The position numbers and the translations under genes were made by a program. From Spirogloea muscicola (Eukaryota; Streptophyta; Zygnematophyceae; Spirogloeales; Spirogloeaceae): a DNA stretch of 33,304 nucleotides. Shown in pieces: positions 17,765 to 29,297 of the stretch. Every line of letters starts with the position of its first letter. Within the stretch, counting starts at the first letter, position 1. The notes beneath the pieces are model-generated. The model saw only the letters and a list, made by a program, of their open reading frames with translations, was not told the DNA's origin and made no database searches. The stretch is taken from positions 1 to 33,304 of the forward strand of contig WELB01000434.1 of the NCBI GenBank assembly GCA_009602725.1. The letters are read 5' to 3'.

Positions 17765-18091
17765 CATGGCCCCCGTAAGTAGAGAAGGTCTTCCGAGAGG
17801 TGGCGATGGCTGTGAGAAAGGAAAAGAGCGCGCCCATAGAGAAAGGGGGCCAGCAAAGCCAGCCCAGAAAGAATGGCCAAAAGAGTGAAAAGAATGTGCT
17901 CGCCCATGAGAGAAGAGTGGCTGGCAAAGCCAGCCCAGAAAGAATGGACAATATCCCAAGCCAAAGAAAGAGGAGCCGAAAAAGAACTACACTACAGTCC
18001 ATGCCTTTGGACTAGGACGAAGACATCAGCCAGAGGACGCTCAGTAATCTCAAGTCAGGAGATGCAAGTCGGAGTAGCTAGCCTGGGGAAA
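17765..18091 (-). repeat. Minus-strand stack of retroelement 3' ends
   Basis: On the minus strand a type B copy runs from its coding end (CTAGCTACTCCGACTTGCAT at about 18060-18085) through its UTR to a hairpin and tail at 17893-17960. It is followed directly by a second type B hairpin at 17826-17885 and a type D fragment at 17770-17825. Confidence 0.7.
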
Positions 18092-18152
18092 TTCTTTTTG
18101 GGCTGGCTTTGCCAGCCCCTCTTTCTCTATGGGCGAGCCATCTTCTTCTAAG
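18092..18152 (+). repeat. Type B retroelement hairpin and tail
   Basis: ATTCTTTTTGGGCTGGCTTT, GCCAGCCCC and TCTATGGGCGAGCC are followed by ATCTTCTTCT. It abuts the truncated 5' end of the minus-strand copy at 18091, another head-to-head junction. Confidence 0.72.
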
Positions 18153-18339
18153 TAGAGGCCATTGAACCATTAGAATGGATAAGCTGCTTTCACAGGGATC
18201 CCCATCCCCTCCCCGGCCAGCTTCCCATCTCGTCTGACGTGTCCTCCCTCAGATGCTGGGTGAGTCCATCGAGGCAGCTCCTACTGCCTCTTTCTCCTGC
18301 GCCACGTGCCTCTGTGTGATGAGCAGATACTAAGCTTGG

Positions 18340-18600
18340 CGCTCTCTGAACGTTGTCCAAACAACTTGGGCTGGCCATCCAGTCACTGCCGCCAGGCAAG
18401 AGCACTCCTCTTCTTTTTCAATCATCTCCTATCATGTCATGCGCACCGCGCTCCTTCTCCTTTGGGCTGGCCTGACACCCATCACCCCCTTCCGCAAAGC
18501 TGCTGCTTCTTCAGAAGAAATAGCTCTCCCATCTCAAGGCAATCGCTGTGAGAGGCCGGCCCAAAGAAAAAGGAAGCCCAAAGGAACTTACAAGGGTCTG
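18340..18600. repeat. Type D hairpins in inverted arrangement
   Basis: CTTTGGGCTGGCC at about 18460 (plus) and GGCCGGCCCAAAG at about 18555 (minus-oriented) are reverse complements with one mismatch, about 90 bp apart. A further plus copy with GGGCTGGCCATCC lies at about 18368. The inverted pair could fold as a foldback unit. Confidence 0.55.
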
Positions 18601-20770
18601 AAAGGACGTGTCTTTTCGTGTTGTCTTCTTATGTGACGTACCTGGGGCTGACACTCTGCCACGGCGGCCAAAAAGCGGATGCTGGGGTTTTGCACAGAAT
18701 TGGGCGGTCGAAAGTGAGGTCGCACTGGAGCAGGTGAGGAAGGAAATTGGGCGTGTGCTGATAGCGGATGAGGAAGTAGTCAGTGTAATGTATGGAGGAG
18801 ATGTGTGTTAGGGGAGGAGTACTGGGGGTCGCGGCCCTTCTGGAATGCTATAATGCCCGCTTCCAAGCGCAGCTTCTTCTAGGATGCGACAAGCCATCGA
18901 AGCTGGGATTTCATTCTCGCTTGCTCCTCTGTCGTCAATTATTCCCCCAAGCCGACCCAGAATTTTCTGGTGGCGTGAGAGAGCATCTTCTGGGGGGATG
19001 GACGGCCGCACTTGGATATGGGCTATATCTTCCTGTAGACGAGCTTGCCCGAGGCACACTATGCGCCCATTCTTTTGCTACAGGATTCTCAGACGTCTCG
19101 CTTTGCATCTGCATGCTGGCCATACCTTTGGCTGCCGCCTTTGTTCACAGCGGCACAACTCCTTGTCCATTTCATGGGGCTGGGGCTGGCTTCTCACAGC
19201 CCTCGCCCCCTTTGGATGAGCTTACTTCCTTGCTGCAAATTGTTCCTACTTTTGCCTTTTGTGTGCTAAGAAGAGAATGATTAAAAGTGCAAAAAGTTCA
19301 GCTATGGCAACCACTTGTTGTGGTGGCCTTTTGCCCCATATAGGTTGGGGCCTCCTATTGGCCTTTTGTCCAGTCTTCGTAGCTGGCCCTTCACCGCCGT
19401 CCACGAAGAGCTAGCTCTCTCTGCTATGGCAGAGGTCATAGCCCATGCGAAGGGGCTGTAGGTGGTGCAGAAGCTCATGCCCACGCTTTCTGTATGGACT
19501 ACCGTGCCACCAGCCCCACAACCCACAGCCGCCCTGAGTGTACCTGCAATGCCTCGTCTGCAAACCGTGATATGCCGTGACATGCCGTGAGGAGCTTGTA
19601 CGCTCATGTGAGCTCGTGAGGACTCTGAGCATCTATTCGCTTGTAAGGATCATTGATGTCGTCAAGGCCAAACAAGATGCGTGATGGGGGAGCATGAGTA
19701 CTTGTATGCTGCTAAGCTTCTCCCATTCTGACTCTTCTGAGTAGGCTTGCCAACCGTTGCTGCACTTCTTAGCCCTTTTCTCCTTTGTACTTTATGCAGC
19801 CATCTTGGGGCCACAATTGTGCGACATTTGATGCGCCCCAGCCTCACCGTAGCCGCGACCAATGGCCCCGGCTAGGCATCTAAAGCGAGCCCAACGAGCA
19901 GGGAAAGCTATATACAAAGGCGCGCGGTGCGATTGAACTAATGGTGAGGCCATGCTGAGCCAACAGTGGCCATGCAGGGAAAGGGGAAAGGGTCAAACTC
20001 AGAGGATATGTCTTCGTGGCCCTCCCGAGTTTTGGTGACTGAGGCGGTAGTCAGACAGTTCATAAATAGCAGTCTTTCGGCCCGTCTTGAAATCGATCAT
20101 GAGCCGCCTCGGACATCGTATCAGCCAAATTTAGGTAGACAGGCATCTCATCTGGACGTTGCAAATCGACAATCCACGAGCAAGTAGTGCCACATGTACT
20201 TGCAAGCTGGACAAGTGCACGTCCAAGCCTCTGAAGCTGTGGCGGCACCTGCAGCTGTCGCTGGCCGCCGCAGCCGTTGCTCTTATGCACTGCCTCCAGA
20301 TAAGTATGTGAGGGGAACTGTCTGCAGTCCAGGCAGTTCCTCAGACGAACTCACTGATGTCCATTCTCACGCTTTTGCACCTTGCGGCAACGTCAACTTT
20401 CATCTGATACTGTTTCGCGCCCTAATTATGATGGTTACGACGCTAAAAACCCGGCCCAGGTCTGCAATAGGACTGGCACGTTGCTCAGCCGTCCGCCTCA
20501 AATGGTCCACGGCTCTTTTTCTATACCTCATAATCCCCCTCCTAGAAGACCGTATCTATTTGCGACGCCAGCACTTATCGCTGTAGCCTGGCCAATAAGA
20601 CCAAATGATTTCCCCGGAACTCTGAGAAAAGTCACACTGTTACATTAGCCACCTTAGCATAGGGCTTCTTATATGTAGCTTAATCTGGGCTACGGCTACG
20701 GTTGCTGCAACAACTAGTTTCTGCCTGAACAATGTTATGGCTTGAATTGGCAACCATATTTCATGCGCAC
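18601..20770. other. Region without a supportable gene
   Basis: Only one further type D hairpin (GGCTGGCTTCTCACAGCCCT at about 19185-19205) and a diverged tail near 19940-19960 are recognisable. Open frames of 100-160 codons exist, but none has a recognisable domain or an exon structure I can defend. Confidence 0.5.
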
Positions 20771-20915
20771 CGCGCGCCTTCTCTCTCTTTTTGGTCTGGC
20801 CCCTCACATCCATTGGCTACTCTTGAAAGCGCTTTGCTCTTGACCTTGTCCATTCCTTTGGGCTGGCCTCTCACAGCCACCGGTGTCAACTTGGAAACGC
20901 TGTTTGTTGTTTTCT
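20771..20915 (+). repeat. Type D retroelement 3' ends (two)
   Basis: A degenerate copy (TGGTCTGGCCCCTCACATCC) at about 20791-20810 is followed by a clear one at about 20848-20905. The latter reads CCATTCCTTTGGGCTGGCCT, CTCACAGCCAC, then TGTCAACTTGGAAACGCTG. The extended tail matches 7655-7685 and 28500-28530. Confidence 0.65.
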
Positions 20916-23063
20916 CAATTTGAGGACGCTTGGCTCTGCCGGTGTATAAGCGCCGCTGGCGAAAGAGCTAGATCTTTGCTATCAAGTGATCCACACACCA
21001 CCCACCATTGCATACACGCCGTCAATGATGTGATCGCCCCCATGGTTGGTGCTGCTACACGTTGATCATATCCTTCACTGAGCTCTTATGCACGGTGTGT
21101 TGCTCATCCAAGTCGCACATTCTTTCGGCTGGCCTATATAATCCACCGTCTGTTGACGAGTGCTCTGTTGTCTTCCTCAGAGGTCGGTAGAGGTGAGACC
21201 AGCTTTGCTACCTCTGATGAGTCTGCAAATTCGAAATGGGGTGCAACATCTTTTGCATCGAAGCTAGAGAATAGCGAATGAGGTCTTACATGCCAGATTA
21301 CCATATTGTCAATGTTCTATTACAGCTCATTCTGCTGCAGTAATGACTCATTCTCTTTTGCTTCATCAAGCACTGCTGTCGCTGCTGCTCAAAGGTGCAA
21401 TATCTCAATAGCATGTCTCTTGTTTGTGCTGCCCATTGCTTTCATGGAGTATTACTGCAAGAATGTTGGCGCAAGGGCAGCCGAAATAGTCCAAGGAGTA
21501 CAGAGTAAGACCACATCGAGATTAGAACATATACTTCTTCGGAGGTCAGCGTGAATGTATTCAGCCTCTAAGATATCAAGCCTCAGACCCTAACAGCTTC
21601 GCACAAGAGCCACAGGTGGCATAAATTCAGGTGATTTTGTAGCAAGCTTTCTGGTTTCTGAAGAATAGAGGATCAGCTTGACTAGATAGGTCGATGTCTA
21701 ATTTTCGACCACTCTACAGCTGCCTGGCTACTGTTGTATAACTGTTGCACATGAAAACTAGGAGCACAGCAGAATATTAGCACAGCTAACAGTCAAGCAG
21801 CGAGCAAAGCGGCTTACAGGCTTTCTGTTGACCAAGATCAGGTCAGCGAGGTCGCTTCATGTACGACACATTGCTCAATCGGCTTCACTCAATGATGGGT
21901 GTGATGATGGCGTGACGGCAGGCAGTATCGACATTTCTGCTGAAGTCGTTTCTGGCCGGGGCTCCCTATGTTCAGTGTGCCTCTTCTCAGTCTGATAGTG
22001 GGTGCGGCTGTCTATGCCTCTCCAGCACTCCCAAGCTCTTGCGCTGAGTTGCCGTGCTAGTCACAGATTAGCAGCTGCCTCTCGCTTGCACCCATCTTGG
22101 CCACATCTCGCACCCATCTTGGCCACATCCAGCTTCATTTTGCTGAACAGAAGTATTGAGCGTCCCCCTTGTAGCTGAAGGCTCACTAACGTAGAGAGAC
22201 CCTTACCCATGTCTATACAAGTCTCGATGGCCTTCAACGTCGATCAATGTTATCAGCACTGCATACATGCCAAGTTGGTCCACACCGGTGCAGTGGCCTG
22301 CAGTGTTAGCTTGACGGCAGCATTTCGGTAATGCCAAGGCGCCATTCCAGGCGTGGCGTACAGGGTGCTCGTTACTAGCTACGGGCACTTTGCCACGCCC
22401 TGCGTATGGCAAAACTATTCCTGCCCTTAGGCAGGTAAGATTTGGGGTTTTAGCTTGGGCGAACGAAGATTGGGCGACAACGATGTTACCATAAGGTTGG
22501 CACCACCGTAGCACCTCTTGGTTGCATACTTCTTGGTTGGAGTATGTGCTATACGAAAGAGACTTGACAGGAAGAGTAGTAGGACTGTTGTGCGTGATGA
22601 TTAGCATCCTTTCCTAATTGACAGATGTATTGATGCATTGAACTTTGTCTCATCGAACATCACGTCTACATCAACCAAAATGAGCACAGTCGCCAGAGCT
22701 TCCAAGTCAACCGACAGTAAGCTCTCACAGTATGTGTCCAACCCAAAACCCCTGCCCAAGCACTTTCTTCTGCCACCATGATGAGATAAACCCTTAAATT
22801 CATACTTGGCACACCAGGTTTGCCCTGATCTCGCACATACTCCTCTGACTGGAGGCCACGTCAGTCACATGTGTCGAACTGCAGTGACAAGAAGTGCAGT
22901 TTCCCACCAGAGGAGTAACAACCTGTTCTTAATGTCCACCCCATGCACTATGATACAGCATTAGGGTCCATTCAGAACCTCTGCAGTAATCAATCTCAAG
23001 ATGTATGTAACATGGCAGGCTGACTGTCATACAAGGGTTACTGAAAGTACGAGGCTGATGTCA
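20916..23063. other. Intergenic region downstream of the lyase gene
   Basis: I see no domain-bearing frame. A 19-bp direct repeat CACCCATCTTGGCCACATC occurs at 22089-22107 and 22111-22129. The last few hundred bases before 23064 presumably include the lyase 3' UTR. Confidence 0.5.
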
Positions 23064-26000
23064 TCAATGAGTTGCCAATGGAGGCGCAGGGGCCTCGAGC
23101 CTAATGTAGTCGTACATGGCAGCTACAAAACTGTTGCTCGCCTTCCTTGAGCATAGGTAAACATTATTTTCGCCTGCTTTCAATGCTTTAGGTGATAAGG
23201 TTACATCAAAGGCCTGATACAAGCCGTGGTGGCTGGCTCTTGCGACGGCGTTGTCTTTGCCCATCTGCATAGTGTCAAATGTAGGTCGCTTTGTCCGGTC
23301 AGGTTGGTTAACAAATACCTGCCAAAGAGTGCATTCATGAAACAAGACACTGAGGGTCACATTATCAAGTGTAAAACAACAACAGTACAGGTAATTCTCA
23401 TGGAATCAAATATCTCTTGCCTGCTTCCTTCGACAAGCACAAGCACTAGAATGGTTCACAACCCTCCTATTTGCTCTGTGAAAGTTACTCCTCAAACCAC
23501 TGCTACCTCGCATTGTGATAGTGGCAGTCCCATGAACACATGCATCGCAAACAATACCTGTATAGCAGCATTTGATGCTGCTGCAACAGCCAGACGGAGC
23601 ACATAGCTGCCAGTCAATTGCACGTTAGCCAAATGGAACTGGATTGTCCATGTTGTTGGGCTGGTCGCTCCCTTGGCATCGATCCTGTATAGAGATGCAG
23701 GTATTAGCATGATCAATCTCAGTCAAGTATGCCTGACCTTGACTGCATACATTGAGATGCAGTACTTATACCACTTTAGCTGCTAGTGGTAGCTGCAACT
23801 GCTGACCTTGGTACATGGGCCCACCACCAGTCCTTCCTCCAGTCCGAGGAACCAACGGTATAGACAAGGTCATGTGTTGGAAATGATTTTGAATAAGGCT
23901 CCCACAAGCCATGTTGCCGGAATCTGAGACAAACACATATGCAGATACAAAAAGGATATAGCAAGTCTGAAGACAAGAGAACAAAGAAATTCAAGAGGAC
24001 AACATCTTGCCCTGCATGAAAGCCTCATGAGCTAAATGGCAAATCAGCTTCCCTATCTCGGCCTCAACACGGCTGCTGAAGAAAGCCCTTAGAAAGGGGG
24101 TGGAACACCGTAAATTTGGTGGGCTTGAATGGGGGGGTAATAGACTGTTTAAAGTTACCTGTGAGGATAGTTGTTGAGGTACAGGCGATTGTTGTGCTGC
24201 GGGTCTGGTGGAGGCACATAAAATTTCGAGGAACATCGATCAGATATTCCAATTTCCCAGATTGTTGGGCCTTGACTAGGAGTCTCAAATATAAGCTGCT
24301 CAAAGTCAACTGCCTGGCCTGGGCCTAGTGTGATGCTCTGGCCTTCCTGCTTGTACTCGCCGTACACGCCCGGAACCCAGGCATACAAATCGTACGTTCC
24401 TGGCCTGACATGGTTGATCACAAACTTGCCATTGGAGTCTGCCTGGGACCAGAATTGGTAGCCCTATTTGCAATTATCAACACAAGCTCAAGATGAGACA
24501 GATGAGAATGTTCAAGAAGAACACAAGCACCATCATGTTATTTCAAACACTAGCAATGCTTGCTGCAAGATGGCATACCAATCTGATCTGTAGGCCAAAG
24601 CTTGGCTAAGAGCACGCGTGCTAGTGTGCTCCACATGTCAAATCTACCTTGCTTTCTGTTTGCCAAGACCCCTTCAACCCAGGTAGCGCCAACCCCAGAA
24701 AGGCATACTTGGCAGGATAGGGGCCTGGACTTCGGAAGCTGCATTTGAGTAAGGGAAAGTTTTTTTTAAAAAGCCATGCAGATAAGAGCTGGAGAAGTGC
24801 CTCCACTATTTACATGCTCAAAGTACCAATTGTTGGGGTGCTTGTTGAAGAGTGCATTTGTAGTGATGAATGTGTATGGCTGGGTAGCTATTATGCTTAG
24901 AAAGTCATAGAAAGCAACCCCTTCTACTACCAATGCTTATACTGTGACAAGGTACCCACTTGTCTTTCACAAGAAGTTGCCCGGCGACAGTTGCTCGCTG
25001 GTTTGCTTTCAGAAAGTCAGCCGAAGCTGGGAAACTGTATGGCCATGCTCCTACTTCTGCTAGCATCTGTCGTCCATATAAAACAGGGCATCATCAGCCA
25101 ACCAACTGAAGCCACCACGTAAGGTGTCTATCTGTAGCAAGAATATAGGGTCAAGCTACTGATACATGGAATCAAGGGAGATGAAAAAGGCCATCATGCT
25201 AAAACGAGAGATTAGCTTGCCACCAAATCCTGGCAGAAATGAGCAATGTTGTCGACAATAGATTATCACAGAACCTGCGCTTTGGCATCTTGCCACAAGA
25301 ATGACCGGTGTTCAACTCCTCTTGGAGCAAAATTAACATGTATGAAAGTAGGCCCAAAAACTTTGGTCCACGGTTCACCACCAGTCCACGTGGGACAACA
25401 GGGAGGCCCGGCATAGTGTCCACTGTGATACATCTGATGACCCGTCATCAATAACAGAAAGTCAATGTGCAGCATCATGCGAGAATCTCAGACACCCTGC
25501 TTCTCGCTAGCCAAGTACTCTTATGAGTAAGGGTGATCAAGAAGCTACCACATCAGAGCCGCAACATCTTGATGCTGATTTTAGTATGTAAACATCAGTG
25601 TGACTGCACCATACTCACTGACAGAGAGACGGGGCCACAGTGTGATGTGAGGTTTTGCTTCACGGGACCACCATTACGGTACTCATCACTGGCATTGATA
25701 ACCCAGAAGCCTACTGGCGGCGCATCACTAATCCAGCCATGGACTCGGTTGTCTTTATTGTCGCAGGAGTAGTGATACTTGTCATCAATCTGCCCCAAGA
25801 ATGAGACATTCCACAACATACAACTTAAGTTCACATCACCAAACACGATTGCATATGATCACCCCTGACTCTATTGCCCTGCCTTGAAATTTTTGACTTA
25901 GCTCTGCTTACAATCACCATGAGCCAGGCACATCATGGACTTGCCACCCTTTTCTTATGCATTTTGCTCAGTCATTGCCTTCTAATGACAAATGAAATAG

Positions 26001-27867
26001 CCTTCACTCAGCAGCAAAGATTTCTCACCTCCCCTCTGAGGGCTGGATTCACAGGGTTCACAAGCAGGCAGGCTTCAACAGGACTAAGAGCCTTGCCACG
26101 AGGCGGAGCCCGGTCTTTGCCACCTGGCATCAACCTCTGCCTGTCGTCTGCAAGCGCCATGTAGTGAAACCTGTAAAGCAACTGACAAGGTGAGGTGATG
26201 CTTCTGCCATAGCAGTCCACAGGTGATGCGGATGTACCAAATTCCTGGCAAATAGGCACCAAATTACTGATGTTGCAGTTTGTCAGAGCTCTGCCTACTG
26301 ACTTGTCATCTCGAAGCTTGATGCAGAAGCGGGTCTGGCTCATGGTCATGTCTGGCACACCCTGCGGTCGATGGTAGATGGCATATGTGTAGAAGCCTGT
26401 ATTTCCTCGCAGCATAAGAAATCTGTGACAAAAGCCTGAGCTACATCAGTCATCAACTCCTTTGTGTGAAGCATGAACTTTGGGAAGACTATACCCTTGT
26501 CTGTCTGCTGAACGCAAGGAAGTGGAGTGCCATTAGTCACATCTGTGAGTCTGGGTGGCATTGACAAATATTGGAGCGGAACTGACTGGAATTCTGTTCT
26601 TGTATTGTCCTTGGTCAAAACAGGCAGTAGGGTGTTGTTTTCATGGACAGACCCCTAAATCTGTACAGAAACTTAGCCTTGTGCCTACTTCATCAGTCTC
26701 ATACCTCTTGTCTATTGTCAAAGGGACCATAGGAGGCTGAGCATGGGGATTGTACGGTCTGACAAAAGAAACCTCCACGCAATCATGATCTTTTCTGACG
26801 ACGTGGTACTCTGTAGCATGAATTCTGCACATAGTAGAGCATAATAAGTAAGAGCCGAAGGAGCGCCGTAAGCAGTAAAACTTAGTCCATATATGCTTAG
26901 TATCGGACAATAGCCACAAGTCTTGACCAAGGTGCGGATATCAAGGCGCAGAGATTGTGTAGCTTCACCAGGAGATACCATCACACATACTGCCTGGACA
27001 AAGGACGAGCTAAATCCAGGCTAAGTGGTGTCACAAAGAGAAAGCTGCATGACGATTACACATCGAATATGTCCTTTGCGCCAGGGGGACACCAATTCAG
27101 GTCCCAGTACCTGCGGGGCTGCACAGTTGGAGCTCATCTGCAACGTGGCTGGGCTTTATCCAGCTTGACTAGAAGCACTTCATAGAGCTCGCAGCAATAT
27201 GGCCTATGCATTTCTGCGCCCCTCTCTACGCAACAGAGCACTGCTCTATGCTCTGCACAACCTGTAGTCAACTGCTGGCGAAGGCTGGAGATTACCCCCT
27301 GTTGGTCTCCGGATTTGCGACCTCAAAGAAGTTGTCAAGGCCCCCAAAGGCCAGGCCCGAGACGATGCCCGACGGCTTCAGTATTGTGAGCTTGACAATT
27401 CCGTTCTCAATGATGACCTGGTCAAGAGCACGCCCGGGAGCACATTTGCGCCGATCAGGACTTGTCAGATCTGTGCATGCTTCCGTCGCTTCCGTCACTT
27501 CCTCGGGCAGGATTAGATGCAGTAGTATTGACGAAATAAGTGAGACGATATGGTCATCTGCTTGATTGACCCAGGAGTACGACCTGAAAGAAGACCTAAG
27601 CCTGTCTGCCTGCGACCAGCACACAACGTCAGCTGTTCATCAACCCGGCCATCTTGGATATCCATCGGTCCATGATTGCTGCAGGGGCTTGAAGTTGACA
27701 ATGCCACACAGAGAATTTGTGAAAGCAGAACCCGAGCAACAATCTAACTTATCTGGAAAACGTTTCCAAGGAGCTGTGCGTGGCAGAGGCATCACCTCCT
27801 TGCGTCCATCTTGGAGCTGCACGTGTGGCCCCGCCGTCCCGCCGCCTGGCGGCTTCGCAAAAGCCAT
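23064..27867 (-). CDS. Rhamnogalacturonan lyase, plant-type polysaccharide lyase family 4
   Basis: Predicted to cleave the rhamnogalacturonan I backbone by beta-elimination. Exons (minus): 27867-27796, 27417-27296, 27110-27060, 26824-26705, 26422-26303, 26170-26029, 25789-25619, 25433-25275, 25066-24960, 24729-24648, 24463-24159, 23923-23807, 23684-23558, 23318-23064. They total 1950 nt, 649 residues, with every phase consistent. The N-terminal catalytic domain shows VIIENGIVKLTILKPSGIVS, NRGYWDLNW, FHYMALADDRQR, KYHYSCDNKDNRVHGW and NGGPVKQNLTSH. The His in VHGW is the likely catalytic His by family knowledge. The middle FnIII-like domain has KGSWQTESKGYQFW and INHVRPGTYDLYAWVPG. The C-terminal carbohydrate-binding-like domain has GPTIWEIGISDR, WRKDWWWAHVPR and MYDYIRLE. 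The length is typical of plant members. The first exon and any signal peptide are uncertain, and the exon 9-10 junction is the least secure. Confidence 0.92.
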
Positions 27868-28424
27868 CACTTGTCGAATCCTCGCTTTATCAAGTATGCC
27901 GCGGAAGCTGGAGTCCAGCTCGCCCGTCGTCAGAGCAGCTGCGAGCAGCAGTCACGGGGAAAGGGCAGCGGCCTGGCGGCGAGGGTCAGGTCGCCGAGGC
28001 TTGTCCCGCGACCACCATTGATGCCGCAGCGACATCAGCTGGGGCCCCTGGCGCAGTCCATCCGATAGAAGACTGACGAGCGCCGTTCCGCTCCCCGTGG
28101 TGTTCCCTTCTGCCGCAACGGAGCCGGCGACGGGCTGCGGAGGTGATGGGGGCGCACCTCGCCGGCCGCGCGATGTATGCGGCGGCGATGGCGCCGCAGG
28201 TGGCGGCGCAGGCTCCGGCGCTGCGAGGTGATTTAACCACAAGGAAGTGTTCAATAGCGCCGGAACGGCCTGAAGGGAGAAATGAAAACCGTTGGCAAAA
28301 AGGCACTGGCTCCCTCCCGGCCAAGCCAGCCAAGTGAGCTCGGGCGCGGCTGCCACACGGCATCGCCAAAGTGCGCCACTTGGCTACAAGAGATAGAAGT
28401 GTTGAATAACCCTCCCCCCCTTCA
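27868..28424. other. Upstream region of the lyase gene
   Basis: On the minus strand the frame stays open for about 29 codons above the chosen ATG (LLLAAALTTGELDSS ... IRQV) and begins just after an AG that could be an acceptor (TGCTCGCAG). An upstream exon encoding a signal peptide is therefore possible. Further up, 28000-28350 is GC-rich with Pro/Ala-rich frames I do not recognise. Confidence 0.4.
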
Positions 28425-28535
28425 TTTTACCCATCCGGCCCTGTCAGACCGTGTCCATTCCTTTGGGCTGGCCTCTCATTTGGGCTGGCCTCTCACAGCC
28501 ATTCCCGTAGATTGGAAAACGGTGTTTTCATTGTA
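28425..28535 (+). repeat. Solitary type D retroelement 3' end with internal duplication
   Basis: CCATCCGGCCCTGTCAGACC matches the UTR at 7610-7630. TTTGGGCTGGCCTCTCA then occurs twice in tandem before CAGCC and the tail GATTGGAAAACGGTGTTTTC. It is the only copy seen between the lyase and HAUS5 genes. Confidence 0.65.
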
Positions 28536-28539
28536 GAAA

Positions 28540-29297
28540 CTAGACTGACTAGTGCTGGAGTGAGAGACTCTTCCAGTAGTGCTGGTGGGCACAGGAGGGC
28601 AGAACGAAAGAGTAGGGCAGAGGGAGTGGCAGCTCCCAAGGGGCAGTGGCTGGTAGTAGTAGCTGCAAGCTAGCTAGTACTTAAGGGGGAAATTTGATCC
28701 AGTAGCAACAGGGGCAGAAGAGGTTCTGAAAGTGGACATGAAGCAGCTAGATCAGGCGAACTTCTGGTCTCAAGCAAGTCAGGCCAGTGCAAAAGAACCA
28801 CACGAATGCATCTGGGTGCCGAAGAAGAAGCTTGGGCGCACGCAGAGAGCTCTGAGCTCCCGGCAGAGGCAGTGGTCGTGAGCAGTCAGCCAGAAGTGAA
28901 TGCAAAGGACTGGGCTGCACTGACAGAAGAAGGCAGGGGAGGAAGGACGCCGCAAGGAGAGGCCGGTGGAAGGGGCTGAGCTCGAAAAGAGGAGAGGAGA
29001 GAGGGGATGATGCTGGGTGGCGGATGCCAACTCTTGGCGACTGGCCATGATGTCGCATTGATTGTCCAATGCTTTGGTACCAGCAACGGCCAACAATTGC
29101 CGCCTCTGGCTGACTCCGTGCTCCCACTGTAAGATACAGCAGGTTGGCTTGAAAGAAGCAGGCCAAGAAGGCCACTCTCACGTGAAAGAATGCACGAGAC
29201 TGGATGCAGAAGACCTGGCGAAGTTGTCTGCTCTCGAGGCATGCCAATGGAGACCAATATGTGCTGGCAGCTAGCTACGCAAGACAAAAGTGGGAGA
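28540..29297. other. Intergenic region downstream of HAUS5
   Basis: No domain-bearing frame is recognised on either strand. It presumably includes the 3' UTR of the gene ending at 29298. Confidence 0.45.

Noticed and set aside
18792-19280. 162-codon open frame (plus)
   Set aside because: It runs into a retroelement hairpin at its 3' end and has no recognisable motif, so it is more likely chance read-through in repeat-derived DNA.
20194-20586. 130-codon open frame (plus)
   Set aside because: Mixed composition with no domain and no plausible splice partners.
22089-22129. 19-bp direct repeat CACCCATCTTGGCCACATC
   Set aside because: A single duplication spaced by 3 bp; simple slippage explains it and no array is present.
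27952-28369. Pro/Ala-rich frames upstream of the lyase
   Set aside because: Three overlapping frames are all open because the sequence is GC-rich. No link to the lyase reading frame could be shown beyond a possible acceptor.
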